In this document: one piece after another, positions 1 through 10,665 of the stretch | Position numbering within the stretch: position 1 is the stretch's first letter | Layout: each line of letters begins with the position of its first letter | Assembly (NCBI GenBank): GCA_018340805.1 | Contig: JACMZG010001913.1 | Span: 8,220,866-8,284,865, forward strand | Origin: Microvelia longipes | Taxonomy: Eukaryota > Arthropoda > Insecta > Hemiptera > Veliidae | Direction of reading: 5' to 3' | DNA: 64,000 bases | Program-made: the position numbers and the translations under genes | Notes under the pieces: generated by a model | The model's input: the letters and a program-made list of their open reading frames with translations, nothing else | Told to the model about the DNA's origin: nothing | The model's database searches: none

Positions 1-284
1 TTAAAACAAACCGGGATTGTCAAATTCCGCTAACTTAATCCTGCCGACTGCGCCAGTTAACTATCAAGTTTAACAAATTAAGTTTTTAAAAAATGATTTA
101 TTTAATTAACACAAATAATATAATCACAATTAGAAACTAATAATAATAACTTTTACTTCGTAGAGAAGGAGCTAAACGTAACTATAGAATTAGACTGAAG
201 GTGGCCGCTTCCTGTCTAGGCTTTTATACTACTTTATATGATGAGTCAGCTTATGCTTATATCCACAGTATTGGGTGGATAACT

Positions 285-286
<2 letters not shown>

Positions 287-323
<37 letters not shown>

Positions 324-409
324 TATATATATATATATAAAGTTTCTATTTCTCCAATATATATATATATATATATATAATATATATATATATAAAGAAA
401 GTGTCTAGA

Positions 410-485
<76 letters not shown>
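287..485. repeat. (TA)n microsatellite, three interrupted tracts
   Basis: Nearly pure TA dinucleotide runs, broken near 341-356 and 393-412 by short unique sequence that includes the words AAAGTGTCTAGAATAC. The same words precede the TA tract at 29.38 kb, so the tract belongs to a dispersed unit rather than being an isolated microsatellite. Open frames here encode only Ile-Tyr repeats and are not genes. Confidence 0.95.
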
Positions 486-489
<4 letters not shown>

Positions 490-625
490 TCAAAAAAAAG
501 TATTTTTTCGTCATAAGGGACCTCTGAAAGGGATTTGTGTCGTGGTCCGAGGTTCGAATTCCGCCATGACGCCTATCCCATTAGGCGAATTTTCAAAGGA
601 AATTCGCTAAAACAGAAACAAAATG
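486..625 (+). repeat. TA-linked SINE-like repeat, copy 1
   Basis: Dispersed unit of about 130 bp. It contains GGGACCTCTGAAA, GTGTCGTGGTCCGAG and a B-box-like GGTTCGAATTCC, and it ends in a segment with CGCCTATCCCATTAGGCGA and AATTCGCTAAAAC. Related copies lie at 30979-31115, 45077-45205, 48515-48612 (minus strand), and more weakly at 31985-32110 and 21895-21990. Three copies start directly after a (TA)n tract. The B-box-like word suggests a tRNA-derived pol III origin, but no convincing A box is seen, so the SINE label is an inference. Confidence 0.55.
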
Positions 626-1323
626 AACGTTTTTAAAGAAACCTCATAAAGGTTTTACACAGATTGTTTTTTTGAACACGCTAAATTGCAGTAATGGCGG
701 CAATATATGAATTACTTTTACGTCCTAGGAGTTTTTTTTTGCATTTATAACTGTCCTCGGAGGTGAAAAGTACTAAATAACCTCCTATAACAATAATGAT
801 TGGCTTCTCATCCTAAAAACGGTCCAATAAAGTGCTCAATTACGTACTACCTCAAAAAAAATATTAATTGTATAAATTTTTAAAAAATTAATATTTACCG
901 ATATTACTAATTAAATTAAATTAATTAGTAGAATAATAATTAAACTAAAAGAAATAACATTACCAATAAAAAAAAAAATAAAGAAGTAAGATTCGCGGCA
1001 AAAAGCTATAGTTGGTTGGTTCGTTTGAAATCCCAAGGTCAATGCTAAAACTAACAAATGTTCAAAACCCATTTTTTTTATACCAGTTTTCATTGTATTG
1101 CGAGTTATTTTTTAAGCCCGCAATGCTCAAAATTATCATATAAACCTGGATCTAAAATGTTTTAGACAAAGACGTTCGGATATCAGTAAAAAAAAATTTA
1201 CTTGATAGTTGTTTACCATACGTTTCGTTCAAATTCTGATATTATTGCTTAGAATTGGGGTAAATAATTATTATTTTATTAGTCTGCGCTATCTTTTGTA
1301 AATAGTCACGTGAATATTTAATA
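626..1323. other. Unassigned AT-rich sequence
   Basis: No gene, RNA or known repeat recognised. A short stretch near 705-790 (GTCCTCGGAGG and neighbours) is less AT-rich, but no coding pattern follows. Confidence 0.5.
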
Positions 1324-1490
1324 AATATTGATATTTATATATATATTTATATGATATTATATAATATCATATAATTTATATAAATATCATATAATTTATA
1401 TGATATTATATATATAATATCATATAATTTATATATATTTATATAAATATCATTATAATTTATATGATATTTATATAAAATATCATGTAA
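1324..1490. repeat. AT-rich palindromic tandem repeat
   Basis: Repeated alternation of ATATCATATAATTTATAT and its complement. It can fold on itself at many registers and is distinct from the simple (TA)n tracts because of the regularly spaced TATCATATAA words. Confidence 0.8.
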
Positions 1491-1967
1491 ATTGGTTGGC
1501 TGAGAGGTTTGTCAGAACGTTAAATAGATGTAAAATATTTATATAAATAAATTTTAATAAATTAGTAAATAGTTGAATAAATAGCATTTATTCAAATATT
1601 TTAAATTTAAAAAGACCCCCTAAAAAATACAGTGCCTCCGTCACGCGAATAGCTGCTAATTTTAAATTATTTCTGTTTAAATTAAATTCTTACATATATC
1701 TTCTTACATTTGGGACGAGTGAACCCGATTATGAGCAGTATAAGGAGTTATATAGTTGTATAAGGTTATATAATTGTATAATATATGTATTATTTATTAT
1801 ATGTATAATATGTAGTATTAGTTATATGTAGTATATGTATTATTATTGTATATGTATTACATAATTGTATAAGGAGTTTGAGGAGTTAAGATTACTAAAA
1901 CCAAAGCTCTATTGATGCTTTTTTATTTATGTTGGTACACATTAATTAAAGAATAACTATTTCCTCA

Positions 1968-2796
1968 AATTCGCGATTCAAAGAGATAGTTGTAAGGTTG
2001 GCAATACCAATGGCGGGAAAACGAAAGGGTGATCAAAAATTTTTTTTATCATAGGATTAGCATGGGAGCCGATAAAAATTCTTCTTTTATTTATTTATTG
2101 TTAGTTAATTTGTGATAAATGTGATAAAAATTATTAGAACGACCATCGGTACTAAAAAAATTGCAAATATTTCGTAGATAAATATTTCGATAATTCCAGG
2201 ATTTTAAATATAGAATCAGGCTCTTATCACTACAGACTTGGATTCGTCCGATTTAACCCAGAAATAATAAAACCTAAACGGATAATTTAAACAAACATTT
2301 TACAAAAAGTGAATTTATTGAGTTATTAATTATTTTAGTGCAAAAATAAAATTGATTAATAAAATAAAACACCATTACAGTGAAAATCGGCTTCTTATCA
2401 GTTAATTTAAATACCTGTTACAACTAATTTAAACTATTTAATGCAATTAAATGGTAATTTTGTGTGTTTGTGCAAACTAAAATTATTTAAAAGCAACATC
2501 AATTAACAATAAATAAAATAAGACACTATATTATGATCTTCATCTTCTTATCACTCAATTTAAATACTCGTGACAACCCATTAAAACGCTATTTTTTAAT
2601 AAAATTGTGATTCTACTGAGTTCATACGCCCTAAAATTAGTTAAATTTAAGCACTTTGATAAAAAATTTAAAGAAATAATCGTCACAAATAAGAAAAACA
2701 AGAAAATCCCCATAAGGCCTTTAACAACGATCACCCTTTCGTTATCAATTTCTTATCAGCGACAGTGGCGCTGCTACGGACTTTGAATCGCGAATT
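1968..2796. mobile_element. Putative non-autonomous TIR element, about 830 bp
   Basis: The ends are inverted copies: ATTCGCGATTCAAAG at the left and CTTTGAATCGCGAAT at the right. A second inverted match lies inside (CGAAAGGGTGATC near 2020, GATCACCCTTTCG near 2728). The interior is AT-rich with no coding frame and holds two degenerate copies of a roughly 150-bp segment containing CTTCTTATCA and AATTTAAATAC. It looks like an old MITE or internally deleted DNA transposon; the superfamily cannot be assigned. Confidence 0.6.
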
Positions 2797-3112
2797 GAAT
2801 GTAATAATTTCTTAAATTAAGCGAAAAGTTGGGAAAACAACAAGCATTTGAAAATTGTATCACTAATAGTTAAGTAAGTATTAATACTCACCTCTTCATG
2901 GTTCTTGCCTTTAAATCATTTTGTAATAAAATTATGCATTTTTATCTAAATATACAATTAGCATAAAGATGCTATAATCTAAATTATTACGTGAATATGC
3001 TGAATCCTCTGAGGTAGAGGGCGGAATATAGTCATTAGTAGACAATAGTAGTTATTATTCCTCTAAGTGCCGCCCAACCTTACTATTAATAATTCTAAGT
3101 TTTATTACATTA

Positions 3113-3517
3113 TGAGAATTAGTTCAATTTTTATCAAATTACTTGTGTGCGTTCTTTAAAAAAGTAAATATCGGAAAAAAATCAAGTTAGTTGAAATTTA
3201 GTACAAGTGTATACCTTTACGTAGTAAAGAAGTGGACCAAGTTTCATTATGATTCTGCTAGAATATCTATGATTTTTGTTTGGATCATAAATGTTAAGCA
3301 GCATCGAGCGTGGTCAGTGCCTGGATGGGTGACATATTGTAATAAAACAAATGCACTATCTGAGGAAGAGTGAAGCGAGTCCAAAGACATGTTGCAGTAT
3401 AAATTTAACGACTTGCATATTCTGAGGACGAGCGAAGCGAGTCCAAAGTAGAGAGGATGAGCGTAGTGAATCCTATGCAATAAGGAAAAGTTCCGAGGTA
3501 CCCCGTACCCGATTTTT
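3113..3517 (+). mobile_element. 5S rRNA-derived SINE, nearly full length
   Basis: Best-preserved plus-strand copy. Positions 3280-3345 match the 5S rRNA internal promoter: GTTAAGCAGCATCGAGCG (box A region), GGTCAGTGCC, then TGGATGGGTGAC (box C region). A conserved leader of roughly 170-180 bp (CATTAGTTCAATTTT, CTTGTGTGCGTT words) precedes the 5S part. The tail carries three hairpin motifs, at about 3360-3385, 3422-3448 (GAGGACGAGCGAAGCGAGTC) and 3455-3473, then GGTACCCCGTACCCGATTTTTT, whose T run can act as a pol III terminator. Only part of the window's copies keep the leader. Having 5S homology internal rather than at the 5' end is unusual for SINE3-type elements. Confidence 0.82.
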
Positions 3518-3867
3518 TTCGTTTAAATATGTATGCATATTTTAGACTCTTTATTGCTGGTTGTTACCGCCTCTGTGGGTACGGTAAAGAGCTAACTCTC
3601 CAGATAACGAGAGACATATTTTTTCTTAAGTTTTCCCAGCTTTTTAAAATTTCATTTCCGTCATAAAAATATCTTTAAGCATTAGTTTAAATCAGATAAA
3701 ATAAACAACCGTTTCAGACATTTTTCTTATCTTATTATGTTTACATTAAATCTACAAGTTTATTTATCTATAAATTAAGTTAGCTTTTTTTAAGCTCAGC
3801 TTTTTTATACTTATCATTTAAGGCCTAGTTTTAAATATTTACAAATTACAGCGATTAAAAAAATAAG

Positions 3868-4454
<587 letters not shown>

Positions 4455-4565
4455 TACTTCTTTTTTTCAACATCATTTTAGACCTCCTTTTCCAGTATCA
4501 TTTTAGACCTTCTCCTTTTCCAACATCATTTTAGACCTTCCTTCCAGCATCAGTTTAGACTTTCT
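4455..4565. repeat. Short minisatellite, about 26 bp x 4
   Basis: Four degenerate copies of a unit built on CATCATTTTAGACCT followed by a pyrimidine-rich spacer (CCTTTTCCAG). Confidence 0.8.
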
Positions 4566-4829
4566 GAAAAACAGTAATGAGACGATGCTACAAACATCAT
4601 TAGCTATAAATTGTTAACTTTAATACTTAGTGAACAATTTAAAGTAGCTTTTTTACCTTGTTATATCCAAATATATTGCTAGCCTTAATGGAGACTCTGA
4701 AATTAGAGCCCTTGATACTTAGCGCTTCTCCAATTCACTCTTTAAATGTCTTTAAAATTGAACAAATAACAAATAATTTCATTTCACAATATAAATTTGA
4801 AAACAAATGATAATTTTTAGTGTTGACTT

Positions 4830-4994
4830 GTAGTACGACACTCGGCTAGAATCAGTTGACAGCGTGGGAAAATATTGTTGGGGAACCAATAAGGTTGGCC
4901 TGATTTGAAATTGAGGGCGTAGTTTAATATTCAAGACTAACCTCATTGGCTCCCTCGCATTGTTTTCCCGCGCTGTCAACTCATTTTACCCGGG
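4830..4994. mobile_element. MITE-A copy 1, about 165 bp palindromic element
   Basis: The left end reads AGTACGACACTCGGCTAGAA then TCAGTTGACAGCGTGGGAAA. The right end is its inverse (TTTTCCCGCGCTGTCAACTC). Copies at 10241-10402 and 63392-63560 share the same ends and an internal AGCCAAT/GAGG segment. No coding capacity. The structure fits a Tc1/mariner-like MITE with possible TA target sites, but the superfamily is inferred only. Confidence 0.78.
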
Positions 4995-5015
4995 CCTTTA
5001 TCTTTTTCAGGCATA

Positions 5016-5240
5016 GAGATATATACTAGAGGAGGCATAGCCTATCTCAATGCATTGGGAGTCCTGAAACATCTTTTTGGGGCTCTCAGGGGCTGTATAA
5101 CCTCATTAAAACCTCCTTCAAGAATAAGTTAAGGTTATAAAATATCAATTGATTTATTGACAACAGCTGCACATAGTTTGTTTTTTTATTTGTATTTTTA
5201 ACGTTCTACTATACTACTTATTGTAATTTTTACTTTTCCT
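5016..5240 (+). repeat. Dispersed repeat R2, copy 1
   Basis: Shares about 220 bp with 63085-63310 and a shorter part with 47660-47810. Landmarks are ATACTAGAGGAGGCATAG, CCTGAAACATCTTTTTGGGG, TAACCTCATTAAAACCTCC and TTTGTATTTTTAACGTTCT. No coding potential. Two of the three copies lie within about 100 bp of a MITE-A copy. Confidence 0.65.
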
Positions 5241-5390
5241 CATTTATAACGTTGGTATATAGAAAAAGTATTGTGTTTGCAAAAAAAAACCCGAAACCGT
5301 GATGTAACCGGAATTCTCGGTTTCAGGCGTTTGAAGGCCTCCTGAGTGGTTTTCACAAAATTGTCTGTCTGTATGAAATCTGCAAGTGTA
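5228..5390 (+). repeat. Dispersed AGGAAAAGTATTGTG-type repeat
   Basis: Contains TTTACTTTTCCTCATTT, AGAAAAAGTATTGTGTTTGC, GAAACCG and TGAGTGGTTTTCAC. Similar blocks lie at 8850-9050 (minus), 35340-35560 and 45215-45300, with a weak one at 52980-53110. It is non-coding, and the element type is not recognised. Confidence 0.5.
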
Positions 5391-5443
5391 TCCTTGGTAA
5401 CACTTGTAAATTTAGATTAATTTGAGCTGTGGAGTCTCACAAT

Positions 5444-5750
5444 AGGAATTGAAAGAAAACAGTCTCTCAACAATAACTTGTTATATTAAACAAAGCCGAC
5501 TTTCGGTCTTACAGACCATCATCAGTATCGGTCAAAAGAGAAGGAAGTTGGACAATTATTTGTCAGGAAGCTTTATATTATAGTAGGAAAGAGTCCTCTA
5601 GCTGACAGCTAGTCAGCTACAAGACTCTAGATGATGATAGTCTAACTTCCTTCTCTTTTCACCGACACTGATGATGGTCTGTAAGACCGAAAGTCGGCTT
5701 TGTTTAATATAACAAGTTATTGTGGAGAGACTGTTTTCTTTCAATTCCTA
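5444..5750. mobile_element. Foldback element with hammerhead-like arms
   Basis: Inverted repeat with arms at 5444-5550 and 5643-5750 around a loop of about 92 bp. Each arm carries, reading inward to outward on its own strand, GACACTGATGATGGTCTG, TAAGACCGAAAGTCGGC, TTTGTTTAATATAACAAG and GGAGAGACTGTTTTCTTTC. The arm contains the hammerhead core boxes CTGATGA and GAAA around a GGTC/GACC stem with one extra U. It shares its outer half with the modules at 17027-17276 and 53185-53260. It is inserted inside a fragment of the CTTGTAA TIR element, whose pieces flank it at 5395-5443 and 5751-5825. Likely related to Penelope-like termini (see 17385-17790). Confidence 0.7.
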
Positions 5751-5825
5751 CATGTAAATTTGTCATTACAAGTTTTTTACAATTTTTGTAACTACAAGAC
5801 TTGTAATTTTGTGAAACGAGCCCCT
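5751..5825 (-). mobile_element. Terminal fragment of CTTGTAA-type TIR element
   Basis: On the minus strand this gives the element end found at 18951 and 40677: a TTTCACAAAA word, CAAGTCTTGTAGTTACAAAA, then CAACTTGTAAT. The companion piece lies left of the foldback at 5395-5443, so the foldback interrupted an older copy. Confidence 0.6.
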
Positions 5826-5854
5826 TAAATATAACTTTGGTAGTTTTCAAATTC

Positions 5855-5955
5855 TCAGTACGAGCGAAGCGAATTCGAAGTAAAGGGGGGAAGTGTACAG
5901 CAAATCCGATATGGTGTTGATAAGTTCCAACGTACCCCGTACCTGATTTTTTAAA
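5855..5955 (+). mobile_element. 5S-SINE tail fragment
   Basis: Contains CGAGCGAAGCGAATTCGAAG, AATCCGATATGG and CGTACCCCGTACCTGATTTTT, matching only the 3' third of the 5S-SINE. The 5S-like part is absent. Confidence 0.65.
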
Positions 5956-6729
5956 TCAAAATCCTTTAATTACCAAAGAACTTATTTGAATTTTATTGTG
6001 AATTAATATTTATGAATAAAGTTTAATTGAAGGATATAAATAAATAATCAATTAATACATGCATGAGCTTGTTTGCTGCTCCTAGATGTTTAATACAAAA
6101 TGAAGTATTAAAAATTATTTTGATTTTTATTTTAAAATATTAATTACAAAAGAACATTGTATTAAACTGCGTTAAAGATAAAGTAGATTCGATGTACAAA
6201 GGGAAGTTTTGCTTCACGCTAGAAAAGCCCTTTGGGCAAAACTGAAACTAACCTTAGTGTAAAGAGGATAAACTTGCAAGTTAAAAATACCCTGGCTTTA
6301 GTTACAGACCTGCCTGCTTTACAAACATACTTCGACCCTGTGTTCCAGCCCTTTGCAAACTGTCATCCAACTAGAAAAGGGCGCCTATTAGTTCAGCTTC
6401 AAAGTACTGATATAATAAAAAGAGAATTCTGTTGAAAACAAGAAGAAAATGAAGCTTCCTGCTGGAGTATTAACTATACAAAGAGGGAAGAAATGTTCAG
6501 TAAAATCTTCATAAAAAGATAAACTCCTATAAGCGAATTTACAACTAAACAATTCGTTTAAATTAATTATTATTATTTATTATTATTAAATTATAAATAA
6601 ATTCAAAAGAACACATAAATACCCGCACAAAAATTAAGATAAGCTTGACTTAATAGCCGTCGGCCGGAGTTGGTTCAGCACAACCCAGTTATTTTTAAGA
6701 CATTAAGAATTTCTGGTAACTAGGTAACA
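5956..6729. other. Unassigned AT-rich sequence
   Basis: No supported gene. A 67-codon open frame at 6232-6435 has no recognisable motif and is probably chance. Confidence 0.5.
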
Positions 6730-6800
6730 TGCAGTGGCGGACTAGCCGAGGAGGATTAAGGGGGGCTGCCTCCTTGCTCTTCTGTGCCCCTCAAATTTAT
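6730..6800 (+). mobile_element. hAT-like terminus fragment
   Basis: Begins CAGTGGCGGACTAGCCGAGG and continues into a G-run and CCTCC segment, the pattern common at hAT transposon ends. No matching right end was found nearby, so only a solo terminus is called. Confidence 0.35.
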
Positions 6801-7179
6801 TTTCTATAAATAAGAATAAAAGTTCTTTCAAATTATTTATACCCTCCATTTATTTCTATTTTATTTTTAAGCGTTTTTTTTTACCAAAAAAAAATCTAAA
6901 AACCGTTGTAAATAACCGGAAAACAAAATTTCGGCCGGTAAGAGTAGAAATGACCAAAGAGTAGAAAAAACGGTGGCCAATCACGGGATAACTTATAATG
7001 GTCGATAAACAACAATCTAAAGTAATGTGTCGTGCGTTTGATGTTATTAGAGGCGTCAATAAAAACCGGCGTTCCGGAATAGAAAAGACTAAAAGTCTAA
7101 AAACCCAGTTTTGAATGTTGGTACCGGCGCTAACTTTGATCGTCTTATTTATAGTATTAAAGTTTATAACCTTAAAATA

Positions 7180-7600
7180 ATTCTGGCGCTGAGGGCCGCA
7201 AGCGGGGAGAAGTTTTTTTTTAAATCCGCACTTTTTTGCTTATCAATCAAATTTTGGCTTAAGTTTTCGGTATATATTTAATCAGCTGGGCAATATCGTT
7301 ACAACTTGCTGTTTAAAACCCTGAGCAGTATCGTCACAACTTGCTATTTAATAACCTGAGCAGTAGCGTCACAATTGCGCTCAAATTAGCATAAACTTAG
7401 CACTGTAATTCATGGGATTCATTTGCGCATTTTCTTTGAAACAATAAAAAAAAATGAAATAGCAAGTTGTTGGAGCGTCACAACTTCAGGGTATTATACA
7501 TCGAAAACTTAGCCAAACATGGATTCACGAGCATGAATGCGCGAATTTCAATGAAAATTCGCCCGGCTTGCGGTCCTCTAAGCCAGGATTTTTAACTAGA
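7180..7600. mobile_element. Degenerate foldback of family F with internal tandem repeat
   Basis: Imperfect inverted ends: CTGGCGCTGAGGGCCGCAAG at the left, and CTTGCGGTCCTCTAAGCCAG at the right. Between them are three copies of a roughly 38-bp unit around GAGCAGTATCGTCACAACTT (7285-7400) and one inverted partner near 7480. Related to the clearer family-F copies at 28045-28640 and 43860-44530. Confidence 0.5.
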
Positions 7601-8234
7601 TTTTTAAGTGCACAACAAGGTATTCTTCAGTGAAAAAATGAAAAAAATATCTCATTTTTCCAAGACATTTTTTTAGAAGAGGCACGAAGGTATATTAAAT
7701 TCCTTTCTCTAAATTTAATCAACGCTTTATCCAACACTAGACGCTATGGTAATTTATACGTACTTAAAATATTTAATTATTGAAAACATTAAATTTCCTT
7801 TAGAATAACAAAATTTTAAATAAGTTGAATTAACTTTAAGAAACTTTTTTTTTTAAAATATAAAATTCAAGCGATGATTATTGTGCTGAAAAATCTCATT
7901 TCACAATGTGTACTAAAAAGAGATTAATTTATTTAATAAAATAATCTCTAAGTAGGAAAAATAGTTGTTTTTTCAATTTTTCTTTTCATTTGAACGCGCC
8001 ATAGATTTTTAATTTAAACAAAAAAAAATATGAATAAAAGTAGAAACGAAGCAAGAAGAGAATTCTATGTTACATTAGTTTTCTCCGGTTGCTTAATGAA
8101 AAGTCATTAGGAGCATCTGGCAACCATAGCTTGCTTGTTTTACCCTTCTACTCTTTTGTTATGTTCCACAAGGTGCTCTATTTGCTCCGATCTCATTCTA
8201 TTAGCTGATACAATAGTTGCAAACATATTATAAT
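7601..8234. other. Unassigned AT-rich sequence
   Basis: No coding pattern, RNA gene or recognised repeat; mostly AT-rich text with short T and A runs. Confidence 0.5.
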
Positions 8235-8665
8235 AAAAATCAGGTACGGGATACCCTCGGAACTTTTCCTCATCACATCGGATTCGCTACGCTCATCCTC
8301 CTGCTTCGGACTTGCTTCGCTCGTCCTCAGAAATATGGTTTGCCAAATTTACACTGCAACATGCCTTTGGACTTGCCTCAATCGTCTTCGGATAGTAAAT
8401 GCATCCGTATCATTCTCAAAGGTCAGGCATCCGTATCATTCTCAAAGGTCAGCCATAAAGCACTGACCACGCTTAATGCTTCTTAATTTTTATAATCCAA
8501 CAAAAATCATGGATATACTTGTCGTATTGAGAGGAAACGTTGTGTACTTATTTATAAGGTAATAATATACACTAATACTAAATTTCAAATCAATTAAGCC
8601 ATTTTACAATTTTTTAAAAAACGTACACAAGTCTTTCATTCAATAAAATTGAACTAATGCTGATA
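8235..8665 (-). mobile_element. 5S rRNA-derived SINE with internal 26-bp duplication
   Basis: Minus-strand copy. From left to right the plus strand shows the inverse tail (GGTACGGGATACCCTCGGAA), two inverse hairpins (GGACTTGCTTCGCTCGTCC), the inverse 5S region (AGCACTGACCACGCTTAATG near 8459) and the conserved leader reaching CAATAAAATTGAACTAATGC at about 8660. A 26-bp segment beginning GCATCCGTATCATTCTC is directly duplicated at 8401-8452, in the place of the GGGTGACC part of the 5S C box, so that promoter element is lost. Confidence 0.78.
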
Positions 8666-8849
8666 ATGAGATAAACTAACATATTATGTTAGTCTTATAC
8701 ATAGTCACATGCGTGCCAAATCACAATCCGATTGTATAATTTTTTCGCGTTTTATAATTTTTCGAAATTTTGGCTGCGTCACTATTGCTGGTCAATGACG
8801 TCATAAAAAATAATATGTTCCGAATAGCACAACTACAACAGTAGACTGA

Positions 8850-9060
8850 TTTTTGTACAAAATTTCAACTCTCTAGCATAAATACACTGGGCGCTACAAT
8901 GATAAGACACACACATACAGACAGACAACTTTGCAGAAACCACTTAGGATGCCTTAAAACGCTTAAACGGGATAATTCCGGTTTCATCCCAGTTTCGTAT
9001 TTTTTTGCAAACACAATACTTTTTCCTATATACCTACAGTATAAATAAGGAAAGTTAAAA
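8850..9060 (-). repeat. Dispersed AGGAAAAGTATTGTG-type repeat
   Basis: Minus-strand copy of the block at 5228-5390. It shares TTTTTTTGCAAACACAATAC and TTTCATCCCAGTTTCG and adds an ACACACACATACAGACAGAC stretch. Non-coding. Confidence 0.5.
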
Positions 9061-9135
9061 TAATAAAATTTTAAACGTTTTCTCATGTCACATTACAAAA
9101 ATAGTAAATAAATTGAAATGAAAATACATAAATTA

Positions 9136-9622
9136 AATAAGGCGCGGTCGAATATCCACGGCCTTCTAGAACATTGGATCACCAACAAACTTTTTTTATT
9201 ACTTTTTTTTCAAAGTTTTCAGTAATTAGCCGGATTTGTGATAAATAAAGCCTATTTTCGTAATCTGCACGCTCTTTTGGTTAATCTCAAAGAGTATTTG
9301 CATTCACTCAACGATTTATTTTTAATCTAACTTGGCACATACATAACTACTGTTAGACGTCAATATTTTGTGTTATATTTTGACATGTCATATTTTTTAA
9401 CATTGACGTCTAACAGTAGTTATGTATGTACCAAGTTAGATTAAAATAAATCGTTGAGTGAATGTAATACTCTTTGAGATTATCAAAAGTGCGTGCAAAT
9501 TACGGAAATAGGCTTTATTTATCAAATCCGGCTAATTACTGAAAATTTTGGAAAAAAGTTATAAAAAAAGTTTGTTGGTAATCCATGTTCTAGAAGGCCG
9601 TGGATATTCGACGCGCCTTATT
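9136..9622. mobile_element. Long foldback element, about 230-bp arms
   Basis: Arms at 9136-9365 and 9402-9622 are inverse copies with a few indels; the loop is only about 36 bp. The ends read AATAAGGCGCG on the left and CGCGCCTTATT on the right. Inner arm words are TAACTACTGTTAGACGTCAA and its inverse. No coding capacity. It would extrude as an almost complete cruciform. Confidence 0.85.
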
Positions 9623-9699
9623 AAGATTTTTAAATTGATGAAATATTAATAAGAGAAAATGTAAGAAAGGAGGGTATAGGTAATATTATAACAAAGGAG

Positions 9700-10665
9700 G
9701 GTATATTATAATAAATACTGCTAAGATTGTTAATGTCTTGATTTTTGTTCATACTGTATTTGTCAGCTTTTATACAGAGCATTTCTAAACATTCCTTTTG
9801 TCGGTATGTGGGTCTGAACTCTTCATGGAGTAATACGACGGTTGTATTTGGCTGGTCATATGTTCTGATAGGGCAGAAAGGTTAGAATTGTCAAGTATTT
9901 TGTTGTTATGTGTGTCAAGTATTATTTGAAAAGTTGAGAGGTCTCTCCTGTGTATGCTTGGGGGCAGTCTTTACATGGTAATCTGTATATAACATTGCAT
10001 CTTTGGGCATTAGCGAGAGGGTCTTTTAATTTTGAAAAATGTTTAATGAAGAAATTAATTGGATTTTAGATAAGTTTCGATTTTGTAGTGTTTAAATAAG
10101 TTTTTAATTTGGTATGTAGGTCTTATGTAGGTAAAAGAGTGGTAAGTAGGTAAGTTATTCGGTCGGTCGAATCATTTGCAGCAATAGGAGGAGCTAATAA
10201 GACAAGTGGGTTAAGATAACGGAACAATAGGTTGGAGACTATAGTACGACACACGACTAAAATCAGTTGACAGCGTGGGAAAATAATGCGAGGGAGCCAA
10301 TTAGGATAGTCCTGAACGTTAAACCACGCCCTCAATTTCAAAACAGGCCAACTTTATTATTTCCTCAACACCATTTTGTCCGCGCTGTTAACTGATTATA
10401 GTGGCTAATTGTAGATGAATTGGGGTCAAAATTCTGTGAATAAGGTTTTTGGCACAATTCATTTTATACAATTGAGGTTGGTGGGATAAATAGTATAAAA
10501 ATTTTACAAAATAGGTGGGTTTGGTATAATATTGAATATGGAGGGTATTATCAGGTAATTTAATAGTTAAAATATCTAAAAAGAGTATAGAAGTGATAAG
10601 TAAAAGGGTATAAAATAAAAAGTGTTTCAGTGAAAATTTCATATAACACGGATATACGATTCTAT
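9700..10665 (-). pseudogene. Penelope-like element relic: RT and GIY-YIG endonuclease
   Basis: Read on the minus strand, 10388-10678 encodes FLDILTIKLPDNTL, then YYTKPTYFVKFLYYLSHQP and an HRIL segment. This is the layout of the PLE reverse-transcriptase C-terminal part (FLD, YRKPT, NYHSxHP, DRIL). Downstream, at about 9960-10010, comes VIYRLPCKDC followed by AYTGETS, the PLE GIY-YIG endonuclease start, and near 9705 NKNQDINNLSS, a typical PLE C-terminus. Stops and frameshifts break it, and MITE-A sits inside it at 10241-10402. The 5' part of the RT with the catalytic residues is not seen. Confidence 0.78.
10241..10402. mobile_element. MITE-A copy 2, inserted in the Penelope relic
   Basis: Left end AGTACGACACACGACTAAAA followed by TCAGTTGACAGCGTGGG; right end the inverse of ACTATAATCAGTTAACAGCG. 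Length and interior match 4830-4994 and 63392-63560. It separates two parts of the PLE coding relic, so it inserted after that element. Confidence 0.75.

Noticed and set aside
401..610. 69-codon frame over the TA tract and the SINE-like unit
   Set aside because: Half of it is Ile-Tyr repeat from (TA)n and the rest is the dispersed repeat; no coding evidence.
3280..3345. Genuine 5S rRNA gene
   Set aside because: Only the internal control region matches. The 5' and 3' strands of the 5S helix I are missing and the same chimera is dispersed, so it is SINE-borne.
3422..3448. SINE tail hairpin as a hammerhead ribozyme (CTGAGGA...GAAG)
   Set aside because: CUGANGA is nominally compatible, but helix II would then start with a C/C mismatch; the GGAC/GTCC hairpin explains the segment better.
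3247..3480. Minus-strand 77-codon frame
   Set aside because: Lies entirely in the 5S-SINE; similar frames recur in other copies only because the SINE is repeated.
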